From NCBI GenBank assembly GCA_034401795.1, contig CM067371.1, positions 84,662,783 to 84,726,782 on the forward strand: a DNA stretch of 64,000 nt, read 5' to 3'. The position numbers were made by a program, and so were the translations under genes. Of the stretch, positions 51,701 through 52,999 are shown one piece after another (the stretch's first letter is position 1; the number at the start of each line of letters is the position of its first letter). The stretch is from Chaetoderma sp. LZ-2023a (lineage: Eukaryota; Mollusca; Caudofoveata; Chaetodermatida; Chaetodermatidae). The notes under the pieces were generated by a model. The model was not told the origin of the DNA, did not search any database, and saw only the letters and a program-made list of their open reading frames with translations.

Positions 51701-52957
51701 ATAACATAGCAATAAACCAAGTTTCAGTTATATATTGTGAAGGAGAACGAAAAAGTCTTGAAAGATGATATGTTTGTATGTCATAAGTCGAAAGGGGACA
51801 TAACTCCATCAAAAATTGACACAAATGCCTGAAACTTGAATTTCGTCTGTAATTTCTCATAACAAAGCAATGTAGCAATTCTCAGTAGAATATCTTGAGA
51901 CTGCGAGAAAAAGGGCGGAAAACTAATATTTTTCGTATTTCATAAGTCGAAAGGGGGCATCACGCTATAAAAAACTGACGAAAATGTCTGAAACTAGAAC
52001 TTGCTCTGTAACTCCTTATACTAAAGCGATGTACATGTACCGATTTTCTGTTAAATATCTTAGAGTGCGAAAAAAGAGCAGAAAGCTGATATTTTTTGTC
52101 GAAAAGGACCATAACTCCATCAAAAATTGACGCATATGCCTGAAACGCCAACTTGGTCTGTAACTTCTCATAACAAAGCAATGTAGCAATTTTCAGTAGA
52201 ATATCTTGAGACTGCAAAAAAAAGTGCAGAAAACTAATATTTTTCATATTTCGTAAGTCGAAAGGAGGCATAACTCATGAAAAATTGACGAAAATGTCTG
52301 AAACTCAAACTTGCTCTGTATCTCATACTAAAGCAATGCACCAATTTTCGCTTAAATATCTTGGAGTGCGAAAAAAAGTGCGATTAGCTGATATTTTTCA
52401 TATTTCTTAAGTCGAAAGGGCGCCATAACTACATCAAAAATTGATGCATACACCTGAAACTCGAACTTGGTCTGTAATTCTCATAACAAAGCAATGTACC
52501 AATTCTCAGTTGAATACCTTGAACGACTGAGTGCGGGAAACCAACCGCGACAGATGGACAGACAGGAGTGCAAATCTATAGTCCCCCGGTTTTACTGGTA
52601 GGGGACTAATAATCGTATAATCGCCATCTTGAAATTCCGGCATATACTGAGCAGAAAATGCAATTTTCATGACAAATCTTGACTATTAAAGGGTTGAAAG
52701 AGAGAGGTGTAAGTTCATTTTGAAATGTCATGAAAACCTGATGTCCTATCTCTCATGGCTTCAGCACCTATCTTGTATTAAATGGGCACCTCACCTTTGT
52801 GATTAGGTTCCTTCCATAGTTAGTCATTAATGCATAATAAACAGTATTTATATATTTTAATTATGGTTTCTCTGTATGTTTGACAGGCACTGGAAATGTG
52901 TTGAAGATCCAGCAATTACTCCATATTTGTTCTGAGCATGACGACACACAAGATCAG
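4176..52957 (+). CDS. PSMD2: 26S proteasome regulatory subunit RPN1 (PSMD2), 15 exons, 3' end outside the window
   Basis: The joined exons (4176-4280, 20183-20239, 20924-21088, 23740-23861, 26369-26596, 28458-28616, 29810-29954, 34285-34345, 35262-35408, 40473-40579, 42493-42620, 45729-45816, 46909-47071, 49338-49439, 52887-52957) give 1848 nt, 616 codons, with no stop, every intron GT-AG and every phase compatible. The product matches RPN1, the large base subunit of the 19S proteasome particle. In known proteasomes RPN1 is a scaffold that binds ubiquitin, the UBL domains of shuttle factors and the deubiquitinase USP14/Ubp6. Recognised blocks include [64 protein letters not shown] and [16 protein letters not shown]. 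Residues 1-35 are a Lys/Asp-rich leader; proteasome/cyclosome repeats begin near residue 397. Family length is about 900 residues, so roughly a third is missing to the right. Introns are packed with transposons, but the reading frame is undamaged. Confidence 0.95.
4482..4591 (+). repeat. Local tandem duplication inside the LINE RT
   Basis: TTTCCAAAGCCTTCAATACA followed by ATTGATCATACAAT occurs twice, about 60 bp apart, with a few differences. The repeated segment encodes the FNTIDHTIL motif twice. Confidence 0.9.
5206..6365. mobile_element. hAT-type non-autonomous element with 8-bp target duplication
   Basis: Ends are TAGGCTTGC and GCAAGCCTA, and the target site ACTGCAAT is present exactly on both sides (5198-5205 and 6366-6373). 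Subterminal DNA is rich in AATCGCGAT-like and TTAAATCG-like motifs in both orientations. An 8-bp duplication with short TIRs is the hAT signature. No transposase ORF is visible in 1160 bp. Related smaller elements lie at 46147-46612 and 49824-50253. Confidence 0.92.
7250..7312. repeat. Short palindromic MITE remnant (TTGAATATTTTGAAA family)
   Basis: CTGTTGAATACTTTGAAACC is mirrored by CAAATTAGTTTCAAAATATT. The central part of the usual hairpin is deleted. Confidence 0.7.
7671..7758. repeat. Hairpin MITE, subfamily with AGTTGTTGGTG core
   Basis: CTGAGTATTTTGGAAACAAT pairs with its mirror ending TACTCAGC, and the inner arm GAAAGTTGTTGGTG pairs with CACCGACAACTTTC. Sister copies lie at 44735-44822 and 48828-48918. 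Confidence 0.8.
7800..8007 (+). repeat. LINE 3' tail-like fragment
   Basis: Ends with AAATAAATAATCTTGAACTT followed by GAAC. A terminal short repeat of CTTGAA type after AATAAA is common at 3' ends of CR1/Jockey-like elements. No coding part is attached directly. Confidence 0.5.
8100..9037 (+). pseudogene. Second LINE reverse transcriptase fragment, interrupted by a MITE
   Basis: [17 protein letters not shown] (motif A) is followed after the insertion by [18 protein letters not shown] and [15 protein letters not shown], which carries the catalytic ADD. The two halves join across the MITE at 8291-8691. Stops and frame breaks, including a poly-C run near 8758, show that it is dead. It is a different family from the LINE at 4482-6793 (YADDVDF instead of FADDTNAF). 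Confidence 0.85.
8291..8691. mobile_element. 401-bp MITE with 12-bp TIRs inside a LINE fragment
   Basis: Begins CAGGGTTCATAC and ends GTATGAACCCTG, flanked on both sides by GACAC (8286-8290 and 8692-8696). The interior is made of repeated CTTGAAAAGCCCTTGAA motifs. No ORF belongs to it. The insertion splits the RT fragment between motif A and the downstream palm. Confidence 0.88.
9050..9175. repeat. Possible DIRS-type left terminal repeat
   Basis: The order of motifs here (TTGGAACCGGGTACTCGG, CCATAGAGCTC, TTTGCATAGCA) resembles the reverse complement of 19700-19800 (CTGGAACCGAGTAGCC, ACTATGAACTGCC, TTTGCATAGCATAAGC). It lies upstream of the DIRS-like gag at 9939, so a decayed terminal repeat is plausible. 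The match is by eye and imperfect. Confidence 0.4.
9939..12071 (+). pseudogene. Decayed DIRS-type ORF1 (gag-like)
   Basis: Homologous along its length to the gag-like ORF at 55974-57950. The N-terminal Cys/His motif spans about 9957-10061, and the C-terminal block RRQMVLD...[12 protein letters not shown] is followed by a Lys/Gly-rich basic tail. The reading frame is broken at three places: a poly-G run near 10293 shifts frame, a 35-bp tandem duplication at 10493-10562 shifts it again, and a TAG stop sits at 11436-11438 with homology continuing beyond in the same frame. The DNA is clearly GC-richer than its surroundings. No RT, RNase H or recombinase follows. The frame opens right after TTATTTATAG (AG at 9937-9938) with no ATG before the Cys motif, as in the intact copy. 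Confidence 0.85.
10493..10562 (+). repeat. 35-bp tandem duplication in the DIRS-type gag
   Basis: AGGATGGCTCCGCAGTTTCC continuing CTCATCTAGTGACGA occurs twice with a period of 35 bp. Because 35 is not a multiple of three it shifts the frame; the frame before the first copy and the frame after the second copy correspond to one continuous gag. Confidence 0.93.
12640..13008. mobile_element. MITE of the CRE-rich family, with central hairpin
   Basis: Copy of the roughly 400-bp element best seen at 36262-36665, here in the opposite orientation. It ends GCAAAGGTCCATTG and holds the hairpin CTGTTGAATATTTTGAAACT to its mirror at 12781-12873. The TGATCAATCCCAACACGAGC and GTGGGTGGAGCTTAGCTA blocks are also shared. 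Confidence 0.82.
13271..14392. mobile_element. 1.1-kb TIR element inserted in another repeat
   Basis: Termini CAGTATGCCGCAAAAATAAC and its complement GTTATTTTTGCGGCGTACTG match at 21 of 22 positions, with a looser subterminal inverted match containing AAAACGTG. The element contains no coding region I can recognise. Flanks on both sides belong to one repeat type (GGACCACCAAGGACAA near 13205, GGACCACCAAGGACAA near 14470). The target duplication is unclear, so I do not assign a superfamily. Confidence 0.8.
15669..15699. repeat. (TA)n microsatellite
   Basis: About 15 uninterrupted TA units. Confidence 0.95.
15791..15846. repeat. 28-bp perfect tandem duplication
   Basis: CGTTATCCGCACATTGCGCA followed by ACTCAAAT, exactly twice. 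Confidence 0.95.
16359..16625 (+). repeat. tRNA-derived SINE
   Basis: The head has an A-box-like TTAGCGTGATCGACTGG and a good B box GGTTCAAATCC at 16399-16409, the internal RNA polymerase III promoter. The body (GAGCAATCAGTGGAAACATA, CACCCAGGAGTATAAATGGG) recurs at 917-1170, and the end TAGATGCCAATCAAACCAAT recurs near 880. I see no tRNA cloverleaf good enough to call a functional tRNA. Confidence 0.82.
17397..17478. repeat. Short hairpin MITE remnant
   Basis: AATATTTCAAAACTAATTAG and the mirrored GTTTCAAAATATT, with a shortened core. Same superfamily as 12781-12873. Confidence 0.65.
18071..19055. mobile_element. TIR element with CAGGGTTGG...GTTTTGGAC ends
   Basis: Left end CAGGGTTGGCAGGTTTTGGA is mirrored by TCCAAAACCCAACCCTG on the right. 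TCCAAAAC-type motifs are repeated near both ends. A hairpin MITE at 18306-18398 is nested inside. No coding region was recognised and no clear target duplication is visible. Confidence 0.72.
18306..18398. repeat. Hairpin MITE (93 bp)
   Basis: CTGTAGAATATTTAGAGAAT to its mirror ATTTCAAAATATTTAACAG, with inner arms GGAAGCTGTTCCTGCC and GGCAGCAACAGCTTCC-like pairing. Confidence 0.8.
19560..19920 (+). repeat. Decayed DIRS-type 3' end (internal complementary region plus right terminal repeat)
   Basis: 19582-19670 is flanked by AATGGTAAGTATT and AATACTTATCATT, a palindromic arrangement like the complementary region of the intact DIRS element at 61578-61678. Its second half (GAATGAAGGAAATTTCAATT, then TCTCAGAGACCTAATAATAC) resembles the reverse complement of 19860-19912 (GTATTCTTAGATCTCGG then AATTCCTTCATTC). 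That is the relation expected between an internal complementary region and a right terminal repeat. No recombinase ORF is attached. Confidence 0.6.
20183..20239 (+). CDS. PSMD2: PSMD2 exon 2
   Basis: Nineteen codons starting [19 protein letters not shown], the conserved opening block of RPN1. A polypyrimidine tract and TAG precede it, and AAG|GTAAAA follows. Both ends are phase 0. Confidence 0.93.
20688..20789. repeat. Hairpin MITE, subfamily with AAGACATTGCTGC core
   Basis: Arm GGAAGACATTGCTGC pairs with GCAGCAATGTCTTCC around a short loop; outer arms CTGTTGGCTATTTTGAACTT and mirror. It lies between exons 2 and 3. Confidence 0.85.
20924..21088 (+). CDS. PSMD2: PSMD2 exon 3
   Basis: Fifty-five codons (residues 55-109) after TTTTCTCAG, ending AAG|GTAGCA. 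It contains [19 protein letters not shown], a nearly invariant RPN1 segment. Phase 0 at both ends. The intron right after it holds a hairpin MITE at 21190-21293. Confidence 0.96.
21190..21293. repeat. Hairpin MITE
   Basis: GTTGAATATTTTGAAATTAA and its mirror ending ATATTCAACAG enclose GGAAGACGTTGCTGCC and its partner. Confidence 0.88.
21417..22112 (-). repeat. Tandem pair of tRNA-derived SINEs
   Basis: Two head-to-tail copies of about 347 bp (break near 21763) differ at a few positions. On the minus strand each starts near GTGGTGGTCCAGTGGAAAGA, a tRNA-like A region, and carries GGATCGATCCCGCGACCGGG (right part, B-box-like) or its variant. This suggests a SINE whose promoter points left. The pair probably arose by local duplication rather than by two separate insertions. 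Confidence 0.75.
22112..22190. repeat. Hairpin MITE, shortened
   Basis: CTGTTAGATATTTTGAACCT and the mirror AAATTAGTTTCAAAATGTTC flank a reduced core with GCCGC and GCAGCAGCAAC. Confidence 0.65.
23040..23120. repeat. Half hairpin MITE
   Basis: GGCAGCAATGTCTTCCAATC with TTATGTTCAAAATATTC is the right arm of the AAGACATTGCTGCC subfamily; most of the left arm is gone. Confidence 0.65.
23237..23622. mobile_element. MITE of the CRE-rich family
   Basis: Starts GTAATGGACCTTTCCAG and ends AAAACCGCAAAGGTCAATTG. It contains repeated TGACGT/ACGTCA motifs (CATGAATGACGTAGATAAGT), a hairpin at 23407-23494 and the GTGGGTGGAGCTTAGCTA block near the right end. Confidence 0.85.
23740..23861 (+). CDS. PSMD2: PSMD2 exon 4
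   Basis: Begins [14 protein letters not shown] after ATTACAG and ends in WGHEYVR, with the last Arg codon split AG|G across GTGAGT. The SLKYRLLGS and WGHEYVR blocks are typical RPN1 helices. Confidence 0.96.
24020..24390. repeat. Short copy of the AGCTCACCTGGCC tandem-unit element
   Basis: Begins TTTAGCTCACCTGGCCAGAA and ends with GTCAGGTGAGCGTCACAGGT and GGTCCTCTAGTTG. It contains one or two units with AATTTTGATTGGTCAATTTT. The longest copy is at 26690-27955. Confidence 0.8.
24696..25801. mobile_element. 1.1-kb TIR element
   Basis: Left CGTATTTCACCTAATTGAAG and CCTA mirror right TAGGCTTCAATTAAGCAAAA and TACG; the interior next to each end has AATAGAAG(T/C)C(C/T)A and CCACCCCCT blocks facing each other. 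No transposase ORF was recognised. Confidence 0.78.
25890..26112. repeat. TTAACCCTTTAACACTCA-family hairpin MITE, partial
   Basis: CATATCAGCCAAAACGGCTT, CAAGAGAAGACCATTTTTGA, the Ala-like palindrome GACCGAGCCAGTCATTCCAG and TCTGCAAATTG are shared with 36784-37013. The outer termini are eroded. A further hairpin MITE remnant follows at 26115-26190. Confidence 0.75.
26369..26596 (+). CDS. PSMD2: PSMD2 exon 5
   Basis: Begins by completing the split Arg codon, then [15 protein letters not shown]. It carries [20 protein letters not shown] and VCLYLT, both diagnostic of RPN1. The acceptor is CCGTAG and the donor CCAG|GTACGA, splitting a Ser codon AG|T. A tandem-unit repeat element follows about 90 bp downstream. 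Confidence 0.96.
26690..27957. repeat. Tandem-unit element with AGCTCACCTGGCC end
   Basis: Starts TTAGCTCACCTGGCCAGAAT and ends GGTCCAGATGAGCTTCACAA with GGGCCTCTTGTTTG. Between them about seven worn units of roughly 155 bp carry CTACTCCTCATTAACTACTT, AATTTTGATTGGTCAATTT and GGCCATCTTGGATTTTCTG. The type is familiar from marine invertebrate genomes but I cannot assign it to a transposon class. Confidence 0.85.
28458..28616 (+). CDS. PSMD2: PSMD2 exon 6
   Basis: Completes the split Ser and reads [18 protein letters not shown] through [11 protein letters not shown]. The acceptor is TTATCCAG and the donor ATCC|GTAAGT. This covers RPN1 residues about 226-279 in the model. Confidence 0.95.
28780..29010. 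repeat. Long form of the AAGACATTGCTGC hairpin MITE
   Basis: The core hairpin is at 28833-28915. The outer arms CAGCTTAGAAATAA and TTATTTCTGAGTTGTACTGT extend it to a roughly 230-bp palindrome, as at 42664-42907. Confidence 0.8.
29395..29777. mobile_element. MITE of the CRE-rich family
   Basis: Left end region CAATTGACCGTTCCATTTTA, right end TCTGGAAAGGTGAATT; core hairpin 29538-29618. TGATGTCATT and ATCACGTAGTTGATTATGAC motifs occupy the right half. It ends about 30 bp before PSMD2 exon 7. Confidence 0.83.
29810..29954 (+). CDS. PSMD2: PSMD2 exon 7
   Basis: Encodes [16 protein letters not shown] and [22 protein letters not shown], two well conserved RPN1 blocks. The acceptor is TGATTTCAG and the donor AGAG|GTATGT; it ends in phase 0. 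A MITE of the GGACCTTTCCA family ends about 30 bp before the exon. Confidence 0.96.
30230..31140. repeat. Cluster of three to four TTAACCCTTTAACACTCA-family MITE copies
   Basis: Four partially overlapping copies carry AAACGGCTTCTGCAGTGGTC-like, GAAAATTTACCACTGGAATG and AACCCTTTA blocks. One is a near-complete hairpin (30290-30430) and others are worn. No coding potential. Confidence 0.72.
32229..32438. repeat. TTAACCCTTTAACACTCA-family MITE with both termini
   Basis: Termini TTAACCCTTTAACACTCATA and TGAGGGTTAAAGGGTTAA are inverted copies. The interior has the CCATTTGCAGACCAAGAAAC and TTGGTCTGAAAATTGACATT arms; the middle of the hairpin is deleted. Confidence 0.88.
32502..34195 (+). repeat. 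Tandem-unit element, about 138-bp unit
   Basis: Opens TTTATACCCCCGCCAAAAAA with TTTGGTGTGATATTGTG and closes near TCATCATGGCGAGGTATTAT and GCGCCGTTTG, GAGCTCTTGTTT. Ten or more units read TTTCCGGATGATAACTC, TTATCGGATCGCTTTGAAAC, GGTGGTTGGACTAGGTCT, GATGATCCGAAATCCAAGAT and GGCC. Because the unit is close to a multiple of three, short pseudo-ORFs run through it; they are not genes. A second copy lies at 38985-40110 in the same orientation and a worn one at 53683-54230. Confidence 0.9.
34285..34345 (+). CDS. PSMD2: PSMD2 exon 8
   Basis: Twenty codons plus one base: [20 protein letters not shown], matching the conserved [17 protein letters not shown] segment. The acceptor is TTTTTAG and the donor AATA|GTATGT; the split codon becomes Arg when joined to exon 9. 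It lies only about 90 bp downstream of a 1.7-kb tandem-unit element. Confidence 0.93.
34441..34605. repeat. Hairpin MITE of the TTTACCACTGGAATGACTGG family
   Basis: GAAAATTTACCACTGGAATA and its mirror GAGCCAGTCATTCCAATCGT with flanking TCTGTAAATGGACATTTTC. Another copy is at 34770-34940 with ATTTATCACTGGAATGACTG and a full mirror. Confidence 0.8.
34770..34940. repeat. Hairpin MITE, near-perfect palindrome
   Basis: ATCGAAAATTTATCACTGGA and mirror TCCAGTGATAAATTTTCAAA pair around GACTGGCTTGGTTATCAAGT. Flanks match the AATGTCCATTTGCAGAC block of the family. Confidence 0.82.
35262..35408 (+). CDS. PSMD2: PSMD2 exon 9
   Basis: Encodes the Ser/Gly linker, then [20 protein letters not shown] and [22 protein letters not shown]. 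These match the segment leading into the PC-repeat toroid of RPN1. The acceptor is TTGTTATAG and the donor CATG|GTAAAT. Confidence 0.96.
36262..36665. mobile_element. MITE of the CRE-rich family, best-preserved copy
   Basis: Left end CACAATGGACCTTTCCATTT, right end TCTGGAAAGGTGAATT. A 93-bp hairpin lies at 36393-36485 (CTGTTGAATATTTTGTAACT to mirror). The right part holds GACGTCATTCATGACGTCAT and further TGACGTCA/TGATGTCAT sites. Other copies: 12640-13008, 23237-23622, 29395-29777, and remnants 37567-37805 and 45270-45490. Confidence 0.88.
36784..37013. repeat. TTAACCCTTTAACACTCA-family MITE, best-preserved hairpin
   Basis: Arms GACTATTTTTGAAAATTTAC, CACTGGAATGACTGGCTC and mirror GAGCCAGTCATTCCAGTG extend to TAGTCTTCTCTTGG, about 45 bp per arm. 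The outer end carries AACATTCATATCAGCC on the left and GGGTTGAAGGGTTAG on the right. Confidence 0.88.
37070..37400 (+). pseudogene. LINE RNase H-like fragment
   Basis: Reading frames give WIPAHC, then [17 protein letters not shown], then [16 protein letters not shown] and DTFQCRC. This order matches the RNase H end and downstream Cys region of some non-LTR elements (Jockey/I-like). Stops break it repeatedly and no RT precedes it. Confidence 0.72.
38106..38850. mobile_element. AGCTCACCTGGCC tandem-unit element nested in a hairpin MITE
   Basis: The hairpin MITE starts CACCTGTTGAATAATTTGAG and is split in its loop. The element runs from CATTGCTAGCTCACCTGGCC (near 38162) to GGGCCTCTTGTTA (38781). 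CCTAA is found on both sides of the insertion (about 38158 and 38782), after which AGCAATGTCTTCCAATCCAA resumes the MITE. This gives the order of insertion and shows the tandem-unit element moved as one piece. Confidence 0.8.
38985..40110 (+). repeat. Second copy of the 138-bp tandem-unit element
   Basis: Opens TTTATACCCTGCCAAAAGAT and closes CATGGCGGGGTATTATGCGC with GAGCTCTTGTTTG. About seven units. Same orientation and ends as 32502-34195, showing a mobile element with variable unit number. Confidence 0.9.
40473..40579 (+). CDS. PSMD2: PSMD2 exon 10
   Basis: Starts the proteasome/cyclosome repeats: [19 protein letters not shown] then [16 protein letters not shown]. The acceptor is TTTATAG and the donor CAAG|GTATTC, phase 0 at the end. 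Nearly 5 kb of mostly repetitive intron precedes it. Confidence 0.96.
40640..41390 (+). repeat. Tandem-unit element, about 125-130-bp unit
   Basis: Five units with AAGCCATATTTCGAAGAGTT-like, GATATATTACGTGAAAATGA, TCATGATTTCGTTTC and CACCAAAGTTACCTCCCCTG blocks. Ends ATGCCCCCTTTA and GTGCCACCAAAACTCATGTT. A longer-diverged copy lies at 50640-51490 in the same orientation. Confidence 0.85.
41505..41586. repeat. Hairpin MITE
   Basis: ATTTTCAAATTAATATGACT and mirror TCATATTAATTTCAAAATAT around GGAAACCATTGCTGCC and GCAGCAACGACTTCC. Confidence 0.8.
41787..41945. repeat. TTAACCCTTTAACACTCA-family MITE, 3'-truncated
   Basis: GACCCTTTAACACTCAAGCC opens it; AGAGAAGACTATTTTTGATA and GATAAATTGTCAAAAATAAT form the arms. 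The right terminus is missing. Confidence 0.78.
42053..42363. repeat. About 310-bp inverted repeat (foldback element)
   Basis: ATTGACAGGGTGGAACCCAC, AAAGCACCAAACAT, CGCTTCCACCACAAAAGTCC and TACTTTGCCGGTGA are mirrored by TCACCGGCAAAGTAAGACTT, TGTGGTAGAAGC and GGTTTCAATTCCCTGTCAAT. It ends about 130 bp before PSMD2 exon 11. Confidence 0.78.
42493..42620 (+). CDS. PSMD2: PSMD2 exon 11
   Basis: Encodes [20 protein letters not shown] and [22 protein letters not shown]-repeat sequence of RPN1. The acceptor is TATTTTAG and the donor TTAGG|GTAAGT. The following intron contains the large minisatellite at 43019-44690. Confidence 0.96.
42664..42907. repeat. Long hairpin MITE
   Basis: Outer arms ACAGTACAGCTCAGAAATAA and TTATTTCTGAGCTATACAGT; inner hairpin 42758-42849. 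Right after exon 11. Confidence 0.85.
43019..44690. repeat. Minisatellite, about 1.7 kb, 22-bp unit
   Basis: Dozens of copies of CTAACTTTAACTGTCTGCCT with GCT form an almost unbroken array. Variants CTGTGCGCTTACTCTAGTTT, TGTTTACCTGCT and TGTGCCTGCTCTAGC recur in ordered blocks, indicating higher-order duplication. It fills the middle of intron 11. Confidence 0.97.
44735..44822. repeat. Hairpin MITE, GTTGCTGTCT subfamily
   Basis: GCTGAATATTTTGAAAACAA and its mirror ending AATATTCAGC pair around GAAAGTTGCTG and CAACATTC. It lies directly after the minisatellite. Confidence 0.83.
45729..45816 (+). CDS. PSMD2: PSMD2 exon 12
   Basis: Encodes [20 protein letters not shown] and [10 protein letters not shown], the next PC repeat. 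The acceptor is TTTTATAG and the donor GGAG|GTAAGA. It ends in phase 0. Confidence 0.95.
46147..46612. mobile_element. hAT-like MITE enclosing a hairpin, copy 1
   Basis: Right end CGCGCAAGCCTA and left GGCTTGCGC are inverted; subterminal AATCGCGATTA motifs abound. In the middle a near-perfect palindrome (CCAAGAGAAGACTATTTTTG to mirror, with CTCGATTCTCGAG at the centre) spans about 46351-46450. The 8-bp target duplication is not clean here. Confidence 0.82.
46909..47071 (+). CDS. PSMD2: PSMD2 exon 13
   Basis: Starts [20 protein letters not shown] and runs through [13 protein letters not shown] to LGLAVTYLG. The acceptor TTTGTAG at 46907-46908 fits phase 0; the donor is TTAG|GTTTGC, a weaker site than the others. 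It is bracketed by copies of inverted repeats (see findings). Confidence 0.93.
47140..48188 (+). repeat. Tandem-unit element with CCCTACC...GGTAGGG ends, copy 1
   Basis: Ends GGCCCTACCGGTAAAACCGG and CACCAGGTAGGGGAC. Seven or so units of about 130 bp carry GAAGTTACAGACCAAGTTCG, GTTATGCCCCTTTCGA, TTTCCGCACTTTT and CTTCAAGATATT. It begins 69 bp after exon 13. Confidence 0.87.
48369..48403. repeat. (ATA)n microsatellite
   Basis: About eleven ATA/TAA units with one interruption. Confidence 0.93.
48580..48735. repeat. TTAACCCTTTAACACTCA-family MITE remnant
   Basis: TCAGTGGTCTCGAGAAATGT, CAGACCAAGGGAATGC and GAAAATTTACCACTG match the family; the right arm is reduced. Confidence 0.65.
48828..48918. 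repeat. Hairpin MITE, GTTGCTGGTG subfamily
   Basis: GCTGAATATTTTGAAAACAA with mirror TTGTTTCCAAAATATTCAGC; core AAAATGTTGCTGGTG and CACCAACAAC. Confidence 0.85.
49338..49439 (+). CDS. PSMD2: PSMD2 exon 14
   Basis: Encodes [20 protein letters not shown] and [10 protein letters not shown]. The acceptor is ATTACAG and the donor GCAG|GTAGGC. It lies between two oppositely oriented copies of a roughly 1-kb tandem-unit element. Confidence 0.95.
49824..50253. mobile_element. hAT-like MITE enclosing a hairpin, copy 2, with 8-bp target duplication
   Basis: TAGGCTTGTGCGATTA opens and TTTAATCAAGCCTA closes it; GTCCATCT flanks it on both sides (49816-49823 and 50254-50261). It is the same element as 46147-46612 in reverse orientation, with the same central palindrome CTCGATTCTCGAG at the same place. 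Confidence 0.9.
50290..50490. repeat. Long hairpin MITE, AAGACATTGCTGC subfamily
   Basis: Core 50348-50441: GGATTGGAAGACATTGCTGC with mirror GCAGCAATGTCTTCCAATCC-like arm; flanks with AAACATGTTACG and TTTCTAAGCTGTATTGT. Confidence 0.83.
50640..51490 (+). repeat. Second copy of the CCTCCCCTGAAA tandem-unit element
   Basis: Units with GTGTCATGATTTTGTTTCGG, CAAAATCTG(G/C)(G/C)CATATT, GTTATCTCCCTTGAAA and CCAGATCTCGAAG. Same type and orientation as 40640-41390, more diverged. A 222-bp MITE (50995-51216) interrupts it. Confidence 0.8.
50995..51216. mobile_element. 222-bp MITE with GGGCCTGATCCAG ends
   Basis: GGGCCTGATCCAGGGTTT on the left is mirrored by CTGGATCAGGCC on the right. A/TTATTACC-like sequence occurs on both sides (ATATTACC, TAATTACC), an approximate 8-bp duplication. 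The inner part has GGGCGCCA and TGGCGCCC arms. Confidence 0.82.
51631..52606 (-). repeat. Tandem-unit element with CCCTACC ends, copy 2, inverted
   Basis: GTCCCCTACCTGGTGATC opens and ACTGGTAGGGGAC closes it, the inverse order of 47140-48188. Units read CTTGGTCTGTAACTTCTCAT, AACAAAGCAATGTA and AAAATTGACG. Together with copy 1 it forms a 1-kb inverted repeat around exon 14. Confidence 0.88.
52887..52957 (+). CDS. PSMD2: PSMD2 exon 15, last exon in the window
   Basis: Encodes [20 protein letters not shown] and QDQ, matching the RPN1 block just before its acidic/Lys-rich loop. The acceptor is TTGACAG and the donor TCAG|GTATGC, phase 0. I looked for the next exon (a Lys/Glu-rich loop followed by a GVAVLGIALIAMGEE-like block) up to 64000 and did not find it. 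Confidence 0.93.
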
Positions 52958-52999
52958 GTATGCCATTGTGTACTGTTTCATGTGACCACCTTAATGCAC

